A DNA stretch of 64,000 bases from an uncultured Ruminococcus sp. (GCA_900539835.1 UQDR01000008.1:1-64000); one strand, 5' to 3'. Counted from the stretch's first letter, positions 1 to 9,010 are shown. Notes: generated by a model not told the origin, from the letters alone. Translations and numbers: made by a program.

Positions 1-35
1 CCTATTTTTTCTACTCATAGCTTTAAGCTCTTTTG

Positions 36-60
36 AACCCCCAGTAAAACTGGGGGTTTT
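36..60 (+). terminator. Intrinsic terminator of a gene left of the window
   Basis: A perfect 9-bp stem (AACCCCCAG / CTGGGGGTT) with a five-base loop is followed by a short T tract. It reads as the end of a plus-strand transcript that begins before position 1. Confidence 0.7.
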
Positions 61-73
61 CGTTTCACAATAA

Positions 74-109
74 AAAATGGTCAGGCCTATAATAAGGTCT
101 GACCATTTT
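74..109 (-). terminator. Terminator of the ddl-murI-argS operon
   Basis: A 14-bp stem with an eight-base loop lies just after the argS stop. On the minus strand it is followed by a U tract. The stem is symmetrical enough to work in both directions. Confidence 0.75.
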
Positions 110-120
110 AGCTTTATTTA

Positions 121-1809
121 TTACATGCTTTCAGGACAAGTGATTTTAAGCATGTCCAGAATATTTTTTATCACCTGTTTTACTGCCAAAGACAGTGAAA
201 GTCTTGCCTGCATCACAGATTCCTCCTCGCCCATAATACGGCAATTTGTATAGAACTTATGATACATTGTTGCAAGATCGATAACATATCTTGTAATTCT
301 TGCAGGGTCATAGTTCTTAGCTGACTCGTTTATAACATTAGGCAAGGTTGCCATATATTTTATTATTTCAGTTTCTTCAGGCAATGTAAGATTTTTAAGG
401 TTATCAAAAGAAGGATCTGAAATGTTTATACCCTCTTCCTCCATTTTACGCAGCACAGAACAGATTCTTGCATGAGCATACTGTACATAATAAACCGGGT
501 TTTGTGATGTTTGTGAAACTGCCAGATCCAAATCAAAGTCAAAATGGGAATCAGGCTCACGGAGGTTAAAGAAAAATCTTGCGGCGTCGATCGGTATCTC
601 ATCAAGCAGTGTTGACAATGTAATTGCTTTTCCCGAACGCTTTGAAAGCTTATACTTCTCGCCGTTTCTCACGAGATTTACCATCTGCATAATAACGATA
701 TCAAGCTTGTCCGCATCTACGCCCAATGCAGTAAGCGCTGCTTTCATTCTCGGAATATAGCCATGGTGGTCAGCACCGAGGACATCTATTGCTATATCAT
801 AGCCTCTTGTGACCAATTTATTATAGTGATATGCTATATCAGGCACGAAATAAGTAGGAATTCCGTTAGCACGGACAAGGACTCTGTCTTTTTCATCTCC
901 CAACTCGGAAGATTTAAACCATAGTGCACCTTCCTGCTCATAAGTATATCCGCTTGCTTTCAGCTTTTCGATAATCTCATTAACTGAGCCGTCGTTATGG
1001 AGGGTGCTTTCTCTGAACCATTTATCATAAGTAATACGATATTTACCCAAATCTTTTTCAAGAGTCTGAATATTTACAGGAAGAGCAAAATCGCAAAGGG
1101 CTTGTCTTCTCTCCTCAGAATCGGCATTTACATACTTATCGCCATGTATTTCTGCAAAATTCTTAGCATGGATCACTATATCCTCGCCGAGATAAGCGTC
1201 CTCGGGCATTTCAGTTTCAGGCTTATATATCTGGAGATATCTGACCTCAAGAGAAGTTTTGAATTTTTCAATTTGGTTTCCTGCGTCATTTACATAGAAC
1301 TCACGAGATGCCTTAAAACCTGCTTTATCAAGCACTGCGGAAAGACAATCGCCGATTGCGCCGCCTCTTGCATTACCGATATGCATAGGTCCTGTAGGAT
1401 TCGCAGATACAAACTCCACGAGGACCTTTTTACCCTCGCCGAAGTCAGTTTCGCCATAATGCTCTCCGTCAGCGATAACCGAGCTTACGACATCAGAAAA
1501 CCACTGTGATGAAAAGAAAAAGTTAATAAAGCCTGCTCCTGCGACCTCACATTTTTCAAAATAAGATCCGTCGAGCATAATTTTCTCACAGATTGCTTCC
1601 GCTATTTTTCTCGGTGCTGTATGAAATGCTCTTGCACACACCATTGCGGCATTAGATGACATATCTCCGTTTTTAGGATCGGCCGGTATTTCCACATTAA
1701 ATGCGGGGATCGGTTCGGCTGGAAACGTTCCGTCAGAAATACATGCTCCCAAGGCATTCATAACCAATTCCCTTACTTGGTCAGATGCTTTTTTTATCAA
1801 GTTTGTCAT
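121..1809 (-). CDS. argS: Arginyl-tRNA synthetase
   Basis: Class I aminoacyl-tRNA synthetase that charges tRNA-Arg in the cytoplasm. The 562 residues match the family length. The sequence shows the N-terminal ArgRS additional domain, the HIGH signature as HIGN at residues 143-146 within a PTGPMHIGN block, a KMSKS-like KLSKRSG at about 387-393, and a C-terminal DALR anticodon-binding region beginning near YVQYAHARI. It is the last gene of an operon with ddl, murI and a DUF1934 gene; argS next to DUF1934 (ywiB) also occurs in Bacillus. The ATG at 1809 is chosen because it gives the normal N-terminus. A hairpin covers the only nearby GGAG ribosome site (see 1819-1838). No T-box is visible. Confidence 0.97.
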   Translation of the reverse strand: MTNLIKKASDQVRELVMNALGACISDGTFPAEPIPAFNVEIPADPKNGDMSSNAAMVCARAFHTAPRKIAEAICEKIMLDGSYFEKCEVAGAGFINFFFSSQWFSDVVSSVIADGEHYGETDFGEGKKVLVEFVSANPTGPMHIGNARGGAIGDCLSAVLDKAGFKASREFYVNDAGNQIEKFKTSLEVRYLQIYKPETEMPEDAYLGEDIVIHAKNFAEIHGDKYVNADSEERRQALCDFALPVNIQTLEKDLGKYRITYDKWFRESTLHNDGSVNEIIEKLKASGYTYEQEGALWFKSSELGDEKDRVLVRANGIPTYFVPDIAYHYNKLVTRGYDIAIDVLGADHHGYIPRMKAALTALGVDADKLDIVIMQMVNLVRNGEKYKLSKRSGKAITLSTLLDEIPIDAARFFFNLREPDSHFDFDLDLAVSQTSQNPVYYVQYAHARICSVLRKMEEEGINISDPSFDNLKNLTLPEETEIIKYMATLPNVINESAKNYDPARITRYVIDLATMYHKFYTNCRIMGEEESVMQARLSLSLAVKQVIKNILDMLKITCPESM

Positions 1810-1818
1810 TTTTACAGC

Positions 1819-1838
1819 TATGCTCCGTATGGAGCATA
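1819..1838 (-). promoter_or_regulatory. Hairpin over the argS ribosome binding site
   Basis: A perfect 8-bp inverted repeat (TATGCTCC / GGAGCATA, four-base loop) sits 9 bases before the argS ATG. On the mRNA its loop-proximal half carries the GGAG that would serve as Shine-Dalgarno. A second purine run, AAGGGGG, lies just upstream of the hairpin at about 1842-1848. The hairpin could hide the site or bring the distal site nearer. That function is inferred. Confidence 0.5.
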
Positions 1839-1913
1839 TCCCCCTTTCGATGTTTTATCAAACGATGAATAACATATTCTGCTATACATACAGCTTTCCT
1901 TGCAGGCACAGCT

Positions 1914-2336
1914 TTATTGTTTCACGTCAATTGAAATATTAAAATCACCCAGATAGCTGGAATTTACGTCGATAACATACTTAAATGAAACATTACCTCC
2001 GCTTTCGGTAAGCGTTGATGTAATTTCCTTTGAATTTACTCCGACCATTATTTCGCCGTATGGAGTGCCGTAATGGCAATGATGTTTTCTTCCCTGCTCT
2101 ACTATAAGATTAGAATTATATTTTCCTGTACGATTCAAAATTATTTTCTTATTTCCATAGACAGAAAGTTCGGTTACGGTTTCCTCAAAACCTGTAGCTT
2201 CAGTTTCATCATAAGAAATTACAAATCTGTCAGATTTCTTTTCCAGACGTCCTCTTGTTATCAGCTCTGTCTGGTCGGAGCTTTTTCCGTCCGTCTGAGT
2301 GCTGACTAAAGAAATTGTTACATTATCCTTTATCAA
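1914..2336 (-). CDS. DUF1934 (YwiB-like) beta-barrel protein
   Basis: A small cytoplasmic protein of about 140 residues with alternating beta-strand patterns, a late GxY-rich segment (HYGTPYGEIMVGV) and no signal peptide. The pattern and its place next to argS fit the DUF1934/YwiB family, a calycin-like barrel of unknown function. I choose a TTG start at 2336, about 10 bases after AGGA, giving MIKDNVTISL as N-terminus. A TTG three codons earlier is too close to the ribosome site. It follows murI by 21 bases in the same operon. Confidence 0.75.
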   Translation of the reverse strand: MIKDNVTISLVSTQTDGKSSDQTELITRGRLEKKSDRFVISYDETEATGFEETVTELSVYGNKKIILNRTGKYNSNLIVEQGRKHHCHYGTPYGEIMVGVNSKEITSTLTESGGNVSFKYVIDVNSSYLGDFNISIDVKQ

Positions 2337-2357
2337 ACAAGTCAAATCCTTTCAAAA

Positions 2358-3167
2358 TTAAACTGTTAAATTACATTTAAATATTTCACCATTAATATTT
2401 TTGCCCAAAAACGCTTCAACATTCTCAGAAAACAATGATACGCTGTCTGTACAATAAAGCTCAAGGTGTCCCGGTTCAGTTCTGTCTGAAAGCATATCAC
2501 GGTAGGTCATTTCGTTAAGCGCATATTTCGCCAGTTCGCCTCCGGAAGAAATTAATTTCACATCATTTCCCATAATATCTGAAATCAAATCAATAAGGTG
2601 CGGATAATGAGTACAGCCCAATATTAGGGTATCCACCTTCTCCTTTTTCATCACCTCTAAATATTCTTCTGCAAAAAATCTTGCAGGCGGACAATTAACA
2701 CCTGTATATCCGTTTTCTACAAGAGGGACAAACATAGGACATGCTTTTCCGATTACTTTTATATTAGGATTAATACTTCTGATAACTTTTCCGTACATAC
2801 CACTTTTTACAGTGGCACTGGTAGCTATAACTCCCACACGATTGTTTTTTGTTTCTGCACATGCAACCTGCACTGCCGGTTCAACAACTCCTGTAACTTC
2901 TATTGAACTTTCTCTTTTAAACGAAGAAAGCACAGATGAAACAGTACCGCAGGCAACGAGTATCATTTTTACGTTATGCTGTTCAAGAAAAGCTATATCC
3001 TGTTTTGCATATTTTATAATAGTTTCTTTACTTCTGGTTCCATACGGCACTCTCGCTGTATCTCCGAGGTAAACAATATTTTCATTCGGAAGTAGTTTTA
3101 CAAGCTCTTTAACACATGTTAATCCGCCGACTCCCGAATCAAACACGCCTATTGCACTATTATTCAT
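2358..3167 (-). CDS. murI: Glutamate racemase
   Basis: Interconverts L- and D-glutamate to supply D-Glu for peptidoglycan. The N-terminus has the family motif GVFDSGVGG (about residues 7-15). The two catalytic cysteines lie in VACGTVSS (near residue 74) and LGCTHYPHL (near 185). The first motif is more often ACNTxS; here Asn is Gly. The start at 3167 is set by a GGGCGGG site 8 bases upstream, and the ATG overlaps the ddl stop codon, suggesting translational coupling. The length of about 269 residues is normal. Confidence 0.95.
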   Translation of the reverse strand: MNNSAIGVFDSGVGGLTCVKELVKLLPNENIVYLGDTARVPYGTRSKETIIKYAKQDIAFLEQHNVKMILVACGTVSSVLSSFKRESSIEVTGVVEPAVQVACAETKNNRVGVIATSATVKSGMYGKVIRSINPNIKVIGKACPMFVPLVENGYTGVNCPPARFFAEEYLEVMKKEKVDTLILGCTHYPHLIDLISDIMGNDVKLISSGGELAKYALNEMTYRDMLSDRTEPGHLELYCTDSVSLFSENVEAFLGKNINGEIFKCNLTV

Positions 3168-4242
3168 AGTCAATTCCCGCCCTTTCAAGAGCAAGTTTTA
3201 TAAGATTATCTTCCTGTTCATTAAAGGACATTCCTTCATACTCCATAAGCTTTGGATACATACTTATAGGTGTATGTCCCGGAAGGGTATTAATTTCATT
3301 CAATACAATCTCACCGTTTTCACACAGGAAAAAGTCAACTCTTGCAAGACCTGCACAACCCATTGCTTTGTAAGCTTTGATTGCGGTTTCTCTGATACGT
3401 TCAATCACATTTTCGTTCATTCTTGCAGGAATAATAGTTTCAGATAAGTCACTGTTATATTTTGAATCGTAGTCATAAATTTCAATATTTTCCGAGCAGA
3501 TTTCTCCTATTGTGGAAGCGACAGGTTTATCATTGCCCATTACTGCACACTCACATTCAACACCGACAAGACCCTGTTCGACTACTACTTTTTTATCGTG
3601 GGCAAAGGCAATTTTAATACCTTTTTTCAGCTCATTAAGATTTTTCACCTTTGATATTCCCACAGAAGAACCACAATTTGCAGGCTTAACAAACATAGGA
3701 TATGTAAGCTCACTTTCAATTTGTCTGCACTTCTCATCCAAATCATCAAGCTCAGACTCGATCATTGCAAACCACTTTGCAGTTTTTATGCCGTGTGCTT
3801 CAAGGATTGTATGAGTAAGCTCTTTATCCATACAGTTTGCAGAAGATATAACGTCACAGCCAACAAACGGGATTTCAGCAAGCTGGAATAATCCCTGAAT
3901 TGTACCATCCTCTCCGTTTTTTCCATGCAGGACAGGAAAAACGCAATCGACCTTTAAATAAGACACATTTCCGTTCTCGCCAAGCACCAAAAATCCTTTA
4001 TGAAGTGGGTCGGGGCTGAGCACACAAGGTACGTTATCCGGGTGCTGTTCCCATTTACCGCTGGCGATATCGTCAATATCGCCCATATATTTCATCCAAT
4101 GACCTTTTTTGGTGATACCGATGATTATAACTTTATATTTATCCTTTGGAATACTTTTTATAACATGAGTTGCTGACACGAGAGAAACATCATGTTCGTT
4201 GGACTTTCCGCCAAAAATTACAGCTACACGAATTCTGGACAT
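3160..4242 (-). CDS. ddl: D-alanine--D-alanine ligase
   Basis: ATP-grasp enzyme that joins two D-Ala for the peptidoglycan stem peptide. The N-terminal VIFGGKSNEHDVSLVSA, central ATP-grasp core and EINTLPGHTP block (about 316-325) are all present. The omega loop reads YDYDSKY, keeping the tyrosine typical of D-Ala-D-Ala ligases rather than the His of VanA or the Phe seen in VanC types, so I see no reason to call a resistance ligase. At 360 residues it is slightly longer than usual. First gene of the operon, with a good promoter at 4286-4314. Confidence 0.93.
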   Translation of the reverse strand: MSRIRVAVIFGGKSNEHDVSLVSATHVIKSIPKDKYKVIIIGITKKGHWMKYMGDIDDIASGKWEQHPDNVPCVLSPDPLHKGFLVLGENGNVSYLKVDCVFPVLHGKNGEDGTIQGLFQLAEIPFVGCDVISSANCMDKELTHTILEAHGIKTAKWFAMIESELDDLDEKCRQIESELTYPMFVKPANCGSSVGISKVKNLNELKKGIKIAFAHDKKVVVEQGLVGVECECAVMGNDKPVASTIGEICSENIEIYDYDSKYNSDLSETIIPARMNENVIERIRETAIKAYKAMGCAGLARVDFFLCENGEIVLNEINTLPGHTPISMYPKLMEYEGMSFNEQEDNLIKLALERAGIDYE

Positions 4243-4285
4243 AACTTCAGCTTCCTTTCATACTTTATCTGAATACTAATATATA

Positions 4286-4314
4286 ATTATACCATACAAC
4301 CCGTATTAATGCAA
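4286..4314 (-). promoter_or_regulatory. Sigma-A promoter of the ddl operon
   Basis: TTGCAT and TATAAT are separated by 17 bases, with TG one base before the -10 (extended -10). It lies about 45 bases upstream of ddl. Confidence 0.65.
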
Positions 4315-4363
4315 AGGTTTTTTCTACAAAATTAGCCAAGTCACATATTAAATATTGTACGAT

Positions 4364-5134
4364 TTATTTAAACTTTGCAACTTCATCAAAATTCATATTA
4401 CCGCCGAATATATCCAAAGCACTTCCCACGGTAAAATCCAACACAGAATTTCCTACCCTTTTCAGCTTATGCAAATCATCAAAGCTTGATATCCCACCTG
4501 CATAAGTTACAGGGATAAAATAATTTTCTCCCAGCATTTGAGCAAGACTTTCTTCAATACCAGAAGCCTTTCCCTCAACGTCTACTGCATGTATAAGAAA
4601 CTCTTCACAGTAACTGCTCAACATTTTCATGGTATCCTTATTCATCTTAACATCGGTGAACTTCTGCCATCTGTCGGTCACGATATAATACTCACCATTA
4701 CGCTGTCTGCATGACAGATCAAGCACCAGCTTATCTTTTCCCACAGCAGTGATTATTTTATTCAGGTTATCAAAATTTATGACTCCGTTTTTAAAAACAT
4801 AGCTTGTAACAATAACATGGCTTGCACCTTTTTCTAAAAACAGTTTTGCGTTATCTGCATTTATTCCACCGCCGATTTGAAGACCGCCTTCAAAGGCTTC
4901 AAGTGCAGAAAAAGCTTGGTCACAATCGGCTTCATATTCTTTCGTACCCACAGGATTGAGCAATATTATATGCCCTCCGTCAAGGCCTTTATTTTTATAC
5001 ATATTTCCATAAAAAGCTCCGTCATATGAAGACACAAAGTTTTCCTTTGCTGTTTTGTTTTTATCAGACAACGAGCCGCCGACAATTTGCTTTACCTGTC
5101 CGTTATGGATATCTATACAAGGTCTGAATTTCAT
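4364..5134 (-). CDS. hisA: Eukaryote-type HisA (ProFAR isomerase)
   Basis: Probable phosphoribosylformimino-5-aminoimidazole carboxamide ribotide isomerase, fourth step of histidine synthesis, a TIM barrel. It resembles the fungal/plant HIS6 branch rather than bacterial HisA. Visible blocks are CIDIHNGQVKQIVGG, LQIGGGIN, HVIVTSYVF, LVLDLSCR, RWQKFTD, FLIHAVDVEG, VTYAGG and the terminal VGSALDIFGGN. No other his gene lies nearby. Its ATG overlaps the stop of the transglutaminase-like gene (ATGA), so the two are cotranscribed. Length 256 residues, complete. Confidence 0.88.
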   Translation of the reverse strand: MKFRPCIDIHNGQVKQIVGGSLSDKNKTAKENFVSSYDGAFYGNMYKNKGLDGGHIILLNPVGTKEYEADCDQAFSALEAFEGGLQIGGGINADNAKLFLEKGASHVIVTSYVFKNGVINFDNLNKIITAVGKDKLVLDLSCRQRNGEYYIVTDRWQKFTDVKMNKDTMKMLSSYCEEFLIHAVDVEGKASGIEESLAQMLGENYFIPVTYAGGISSFDDLHKLKRVGNSVLDFTVGSALDIFGGNMNFDEVAKFK

Positions 5135-5877
5135 TTAATTTTCCCCATTCTTTTTTGTTGTGTTTCATATGAATATTCTGTACTGTCGGCTTTTGGAAGG
5201 CCCTCGCTGTTCCAGACATGTCCGTTTTTTCTGAGGAATTCCTCAGTTACATTAAAGTATATATGCGAAACAGGTAAATCTTCAATATCCGATGACGGAT
5301 CATCCCAAGTTACATCAACATAATACCAATCATCATCAAGCTGCACCATATTCCAAGCATGGTCATCACGATTATCGTCCTCGGCATACACAATAATATT
5401 TGGTATTTCAAACATATCCATAAACATTTTAAAGGTAGCTGCATATCCTGAACATATTGATTTTCCATTTATCAAAGCACCATATGGATTCTCTGAATTT
5501 TGACTATGCTCATGAAAAATTCCCAAATTTGCTGTGTCATATTCTGAATTAGAAACTATATAATCATGAATCGCAAGCTCCTTCTCATATAATGACATAT
5601 CTTCATTGATTACATTATCAATGATCTCAACAGCTTTGTCATAAATCTTTTTATCAAAATCCGAAAGCCCGGATGTATCTCCGGAAAGATATGCGTCAGA
5701 AATAGGTTTTGTATTGTAAATATCGGAATCTTCCTGTTCTGTTTCTGAAACGCCGTATAATGTGGTTTCATAAGGTCTAAATTGATGGTATAATTTTTTT
5801 ACGACTTTAGTGCAAACAAATAAAGTACATAATAGTATAACTATAAAAAACAAAGCTTTATTTGATCTTAATTTCAT
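5131..5877 (-). CDS. Membrane-anchored transglutaminase-like protein
   Basis: An N-terminal hydrophobic segment (about residues 8-24) anchors the protein, followed by a linker and a transglutaminase-like cysteine protease fold outside the cell. The likely triad is Cys142 in GKSICSGYA, His173 in DHAWNMV and Asp188 in YYVDVTWDD. Such proteins in Firmicutes are usually cell-surface peptidases or crosslinkers; the substrate cannot be read from sequence. It is first in a two-gene operon with hisA, a pairing with no obvious functional logic. Confidence 0.8.
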   Translation of the reverse strand: MKLRSNKALFFIVILLCTLFVCTKVVKKLYHQFRPYETTLYGVSETEQEDSDIYNTKPISDAYLSGDTSGLSDFDKKIYDKAVEIIDNVINEDMSLYEKELAIHDYIVSNSEYDTANLGIFHEHSQNSENPYGALINGKSICSGYAATFKMFMDMFEIPNIIVYAEDDNRDDHAWNMVQLDDDWYYVDVTWDDPSSDIEDLPVSHIYFNVTEEFLRKNGHVWNSEGLPKADSTEYSYETQQKRMGKIK

Positions 5878-5908
5878 ATTTACTCCAAATAAAATTATTC
5901 ATAAATTT

Positions 5909-5938
5909 ATTATACATTACGGCATTGCAGTTTGTCAA
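5909..5938 (-). promoter_or_regulatory. Sigma-A promoter of the transglutaminase-hisA operon
   Basis: TTGACA and TATAAT with an 18-base spacer, about 35 bases before the start codon. Confidence 0.7.
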
Positions 5939-5981
5939 GAAAGCTGATTTGTTATGAGATTATTAAAAGTATAAAAATCTA

Positions 5982-6010
5982 TTTACAATGAAATGGTTTT
6001 GTGATATAAT
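5982..6010 (+). promoter_or_regulatory. Promoter of purA
   Basis: TTTACA, 17 bases, TATAAT, with an extended -10 TG at 6002-6003. The roughly 65-base leader ends in an AAGGAGG ribosome site. I see no purine riboswitch in it. Confidence 0.7.
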
Positions 6011-6079
6011 TATGAAGCGGTATTATTTTTACAAATATTTATCCGTAATTTTGCTGTTTAAGCAAGGAGGAAAATTTTC

Positions 6080-7360
6080 ATGGTAAAAGCAATAGTTGGT
6101 GCTAACTGGGGCGACGAGGGTAAAGGAAAGCTTACCGATATGATGGCTCAGGAATCAGACATCATTATCAGATTTCAAGGCGGCGCCAATGCAGGACATA
6201 CAATTGTAAACAACTATGGCAAATTCGCACTTCACACACTTCCTTCGGGAGTTTTTTATGATCATACAACAAGCATTATCGGCAATGGTGTAGCTCTGAA
6301 CATTCCGGTGCTATTCAATGAAATACAGTCAATTGTTGAAAAGGGCGTACCTGCTCCTAAAATTTTAATTTCTGACAGAGCTCAGATGGTTATGCCTTAT
6401 CACATTCTTTTTGACGAATATGAGGAAGAAAGACTCGGAAAGGCCAGCTTTGGTTCAACAAAATCGGGCATTGCTCCATTTTATTCAGATAAATATGCTA
6501 AAATCGGTTTTCAGGTTCAAGAGCTTTTTGATGAAGAAAATCTTCGCAAAAAATTAGAGCGTGTAGTTGAAACCAAAAATGTTATGCTTGAACATTTATA
6601 TCACAAGCCGGCACTTAACACAGATGAGCTTTTTAACACATTAATGGAATATAAAAAGATGGTTGAGCCTTATGTATGCGATGTTTCTCTTTATCTGTGG
6701 AATGCAATGAAAGAGGGCAAGAATATACTTTTAGAGGGTCAGCTTGGATCGCTTAAAGACCCTGACCACGGAATTTATCCTATGGTTACCTCATCCTCTA
6801 CACTGGCTGCATACGGTGCAATCGGTGCGGGTATTCCTCCATACAAAATTGAACAGATCGTTACAGTAGTTAAGGCATATTCTTCAGCAGTCGGTGCTGG
6901 TGCTTTCGTTTCGGAAATCTTCGGTGAAGAAGCTGACGAACTCAGACGCAGAGGCGGCGACGGCGGTGAATATGGTGCAACAACAGGCAGACCGAGAAGA
7001 ATGGGTTGGTTCGACGTTGTTGCTTCAAAATACGGCTGCCGAATTCAAGGTACAACCGATGTTGCATTTACAGTACTTGATGTTTTAGGATATTTAGACA
7101 AGATTCCTGTTTGCGTGGGGTATGAAATTGACGGTGAAGTAACAACTGAATTTCCTACTACACAGAAGCTTGAAAGAGCAAAGCCTGTGCTTGAAGTGCT
7201 TGACGGCTGGAACTGTGATATCAGAGGAATCAGAAAATATGAAGAGCTTCCTGAAAACTGCCGTAAATACATTGAGTTTGTGGAAGAAAAAATCGGTTTC
7301 CCGATTACAATGATTTCAAACGGTCCTAAGCGTGAGGACATAATTTACAGAAACAAATAA
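6080..7360 (+). CDS. purA: Adenylosuccinate synthase
   Basis: Joins IMP and aspartate with GTP to give adenylosuccinate, the first committed AMP step. The N-terminal GANWGDEGKGKLTD holds the GTP-binding loop and catalytic Asp. The GGANAGHTI and GRPRRMGWFD blocks bind IMP. At 426 residues it is full length. Monocistronic, with its own promoter and a strong terminator at 7372-7409. The internal motif LEGQLGSLKD replaces the more common EGAQG form, a modest difference. Confidence 0.96.
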   Translation: MVKAIVGANWGDEGKGKLTDMMAQESDIIIRFQGGANAGHTIVNNYGKFALHTLPSGVFYDHTTSIIGNGVALNIPVLFNEIQSIVEKGVPAPKILISDRAQMVMPYHILFDEYEEERLGKASFGSTKSGIAPFYSDKYAKIGFQVQELFDEENLRKKLERVVETKNVMLEHLYHKPALNTDELFNTLMEYKKMVEPYVCDVSLYLWNAMKEGKNILLEGQLGSLKDPDHGIYPMVTSSSTLAAYGAIGAGIPPYKIEQIVTVVKAYSSAVGAGAFVSEIFGEEADELRRRGGDGGEYGATTGRPRRMGWFDVVASKYGCRIQGTTDVAFTVLDVLGYLDKIPVCVGYEIDGEVTTEFPTTQKLERAKPVLEVLDGWNCDIRGIRKYEELPENCRKYIEFVEEKIGFPITMISNGPKREDIIYRNK

Positions 7361-7371
7361 CAAGTATAAAA

Positions 7372-7409
7372 AAGTCCTGACTTATCCAATGGATAGGTCA
7401 GGATTTTTT
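7372..7409. terminator. Bidirectional terminator between purA and the FkbM gene
   Basis: A roughly 13-bp stem (TCCTGAC..TATCC / GGATA..GTCAGGA) with a T tract on both sides, serving convergent genes. Confidence 0.8.
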
Positions 7410-8484
7410 ATATACAAAACAAATTTGTTTCCCAGCAGGGATAGTATGGATATTGTCTCAGATACATTTTATAATTTGGATTAATTTCATTTATCAATAA
7501 GGGTAAATCAATCATATCATAAGCTCTGTGATATAATGCTGTACAAATTTTAGTACTGAAATTCCGTATGGTTTTTATGCTTCCCAACAGCGCCTGCCTG
7601 TCAGCTCCCTCAACATCATACTTTATATATGTACAGCCCTTATCTGCCAAAATCGAATCCAAACTTCGGCACTGCACCGGTACACCCACTTCAGAAACTG
7701 ACGCTTGTCTTCCTGCATTTTTTGAAAACATTCTCACTTCATCTTTATTCCATGCAGCGGCATTATACCACTCTATATTATTCAGATTCAACGTATTTTT
7801 CACGCATTTCCTGAAATTCTTTACGTTTGGTTCGAGTGCTATAATTTTAGCATACTTCCCATTTGTCTGTTCAAGGAATTCAGATATGGTATCACCAATA
7901 TATGCTCCCAAATCCACATAAATTTCATTTTCGCCAAGACAAATAATTTTCTCATATGATTCATCAGGACAGGTAAATACGTTTTTAAGATACCTGATAT
8001 CTCCTGTAACTTTATAGATAAGGACATTTACAAAGACTGCCTTGGACTGTTCATCGCAAAGCAGCTCAAATACCTTTTTAGCTTGTTCAAATCTATTAAG
8101 AAACCCCTCTTTAGTAAAACATTCTTCGCCAAAAACAGGAACGTCAGGCATTATCAAAGTATGTTCGTCAGCGATTCTCTCAAGCCTTTGCATAACATCC
8201 GGCAGACTTGTTCCGAATGCCGGGACAACAATAAAATCATCTGTACATTTTTGCACGTCATCATATCGGCACACCTTAAAGCCCTGAAAATCCTGTCCCC
8301 GCACAAAATCATCACTGGCAAAAATACCACTGCATTTGATTTCGTACCTTTCAAACTGTGACAGTATTTTCAGACATCCATCGCCCATGCCATAAACAAA
8401 CACGGGTAATTTTGTATTTTTAAATTTATCCCAAGAGCTTTGAAGTGAGCTAAAATAGTCATAATCAAGCTGATTAAAAATCAT
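7408..8484 (-). CDS. FkbM-family methyltransferase
   Basis: Two-part protein of 358 residues. Residues 25-110 look like a nucleotide-binding fold (FVYGMGDGCLKIL) often fused to these enzymes. Residues 185-350 carry the SAM-binding motif DLGAYIGDT (191-199), the acidic strand end ALEP, and the YDVEG motif of FkbM methyltransferases. These methylate sugars or small molecules; the substrate is unknown. It overlaps the upstream PH-domain gene by 11 bases. Confidence 0.8.
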   Translation of the reverse strand: MIFNQLDYDYFSSLQSSWDKFKNTKLPVFVYGMGDGCLKILSQFERYEIKCSGIFASDDFVRGQDFQGFKVCRYDDVQKCTDDFIVVPAFGTSLPDVMQRLERIADEHTLIMPDVPVFGEECFTKEGFLNRFEQAKKVFELLCDEQSKAVFVNVLIYKVTGDIRYLKNVFTCPDESYEKIICLGENEIYVDLGAYIGDTISEFLEQTNGKYAKIIALEPNVKNFRKCVKNTLNLNNIEWYNAAAWNKDEVRMFSKNAGRQASVSEVGVPVQCRSLDSILADKGCTYIKYDVEGADRQALLGSIKTIRNFSTKICTALYHRAYDMIDLPLLINEINPNYKMYLRQYPYYPCWETNLFCI

Positions 8485-8875
8485 TTATATCTCCGAATTC
8501 GCCGCAATGGTCCTCAGGACCAATCATATCTCTTCCACGGATATTATACTTATCACGATTAATATTAATATATTTATCGATCATAGCAAGGACTTCCCTT
8601 GGTTTTTTCACAGACCAGATGTCTTTGATTGGTGTATCAACATCCTTGACATGCATAGAAATTGTTCCGCATTTAAACAGCCTCTGACCCAATGGAAGCA
8701 CAAGCTTTTTATCAGTTACACGATAAAGCTCCAGCTCATCTTCTTCAATACGCAACAGACCTTTTCTTGTGATAAGCTTTGATTCAGTAAGAAAATATCT
8801 TGTAAAAGACAATGGCAAACCGAAAATTGTCCTTTTTTTATCAGTCCAGATGTAATCAATTCCGTCATTTCTCAT
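8474..8875 (-). CDS. PH-domain (YdbS/bPH-like) protein
   Basis: A 133-residue soluble protein. The segment from FTRYFLTESKLITRKGLL through DIWSVKKPREV has the strand pattern and the T/SxxRI-like turn of bacterial PH (bPH) domains. No membrane segment is seen. The C-terminal 35 residues are charged and may be disordered. Function unknown; co-transcribed with the methyltransferase. Confidence 0.65.
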   Translation of the reverse strand: MRNDGIDYIWTDKKRTIFGLPLSFTRYFLTESKLITRKGLLRIEEDELELYRVTDKKLVLPLGQRLFKCGTISMHVKDVDTPIKDIWSVKKPREVLAMIDKYININRDKYNIRGRDMIGPEDHCGEFGDINDF

Positions 8876-8907
8876 TTACTCTCGCCCCTTATTAATAATT
8901 CATTATT

Positions 8908-8936
8908 ATTGTATCATCTTTGGTGATATGTGTCAA
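8908..8936 (-). promoter_or_regulatory. Promoter of the PH-FkbM operon
   Basis: TTGACA, 17 bases, TACAAT, followed by an AAGGGGCG ribosome site before the start at 8875. Confidence 0.65.
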
Positions 8937-8981
8937 CAAGAGCAACCATTTTGAATAAATTCATTAGAATAAATTTAATTA

Positions 8982-9010
8982 TTGAAATATACAGATTTTA
9001 ATGCTATAAT
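8982..9010 (+). promoter_or_regulatory. Promoter of the TSUP transporter gene
   Basis: TTGAAA, 17 bases, TATAAT with extended -10 (TGC before TATAAT). A GAGGTG ribosome site follows at 9034-9039. Confidence 0.7.

Noticed and set aside
997..1509. A 170-codon plus-strand frame inside argS
   Set aside because: It is antisense to a fully supported argS, has no ribosome site and resembles no known protein.
3160..4242. A Van-type D-Ala-D-Lac or D-Ala-D-Ser ligase
   Set aside because: The omega loop keeps the tyrosine of D-Ala-D-Ala ligases, and the neighbours are murI and argS, with no vanH/vanX/vanT gene.
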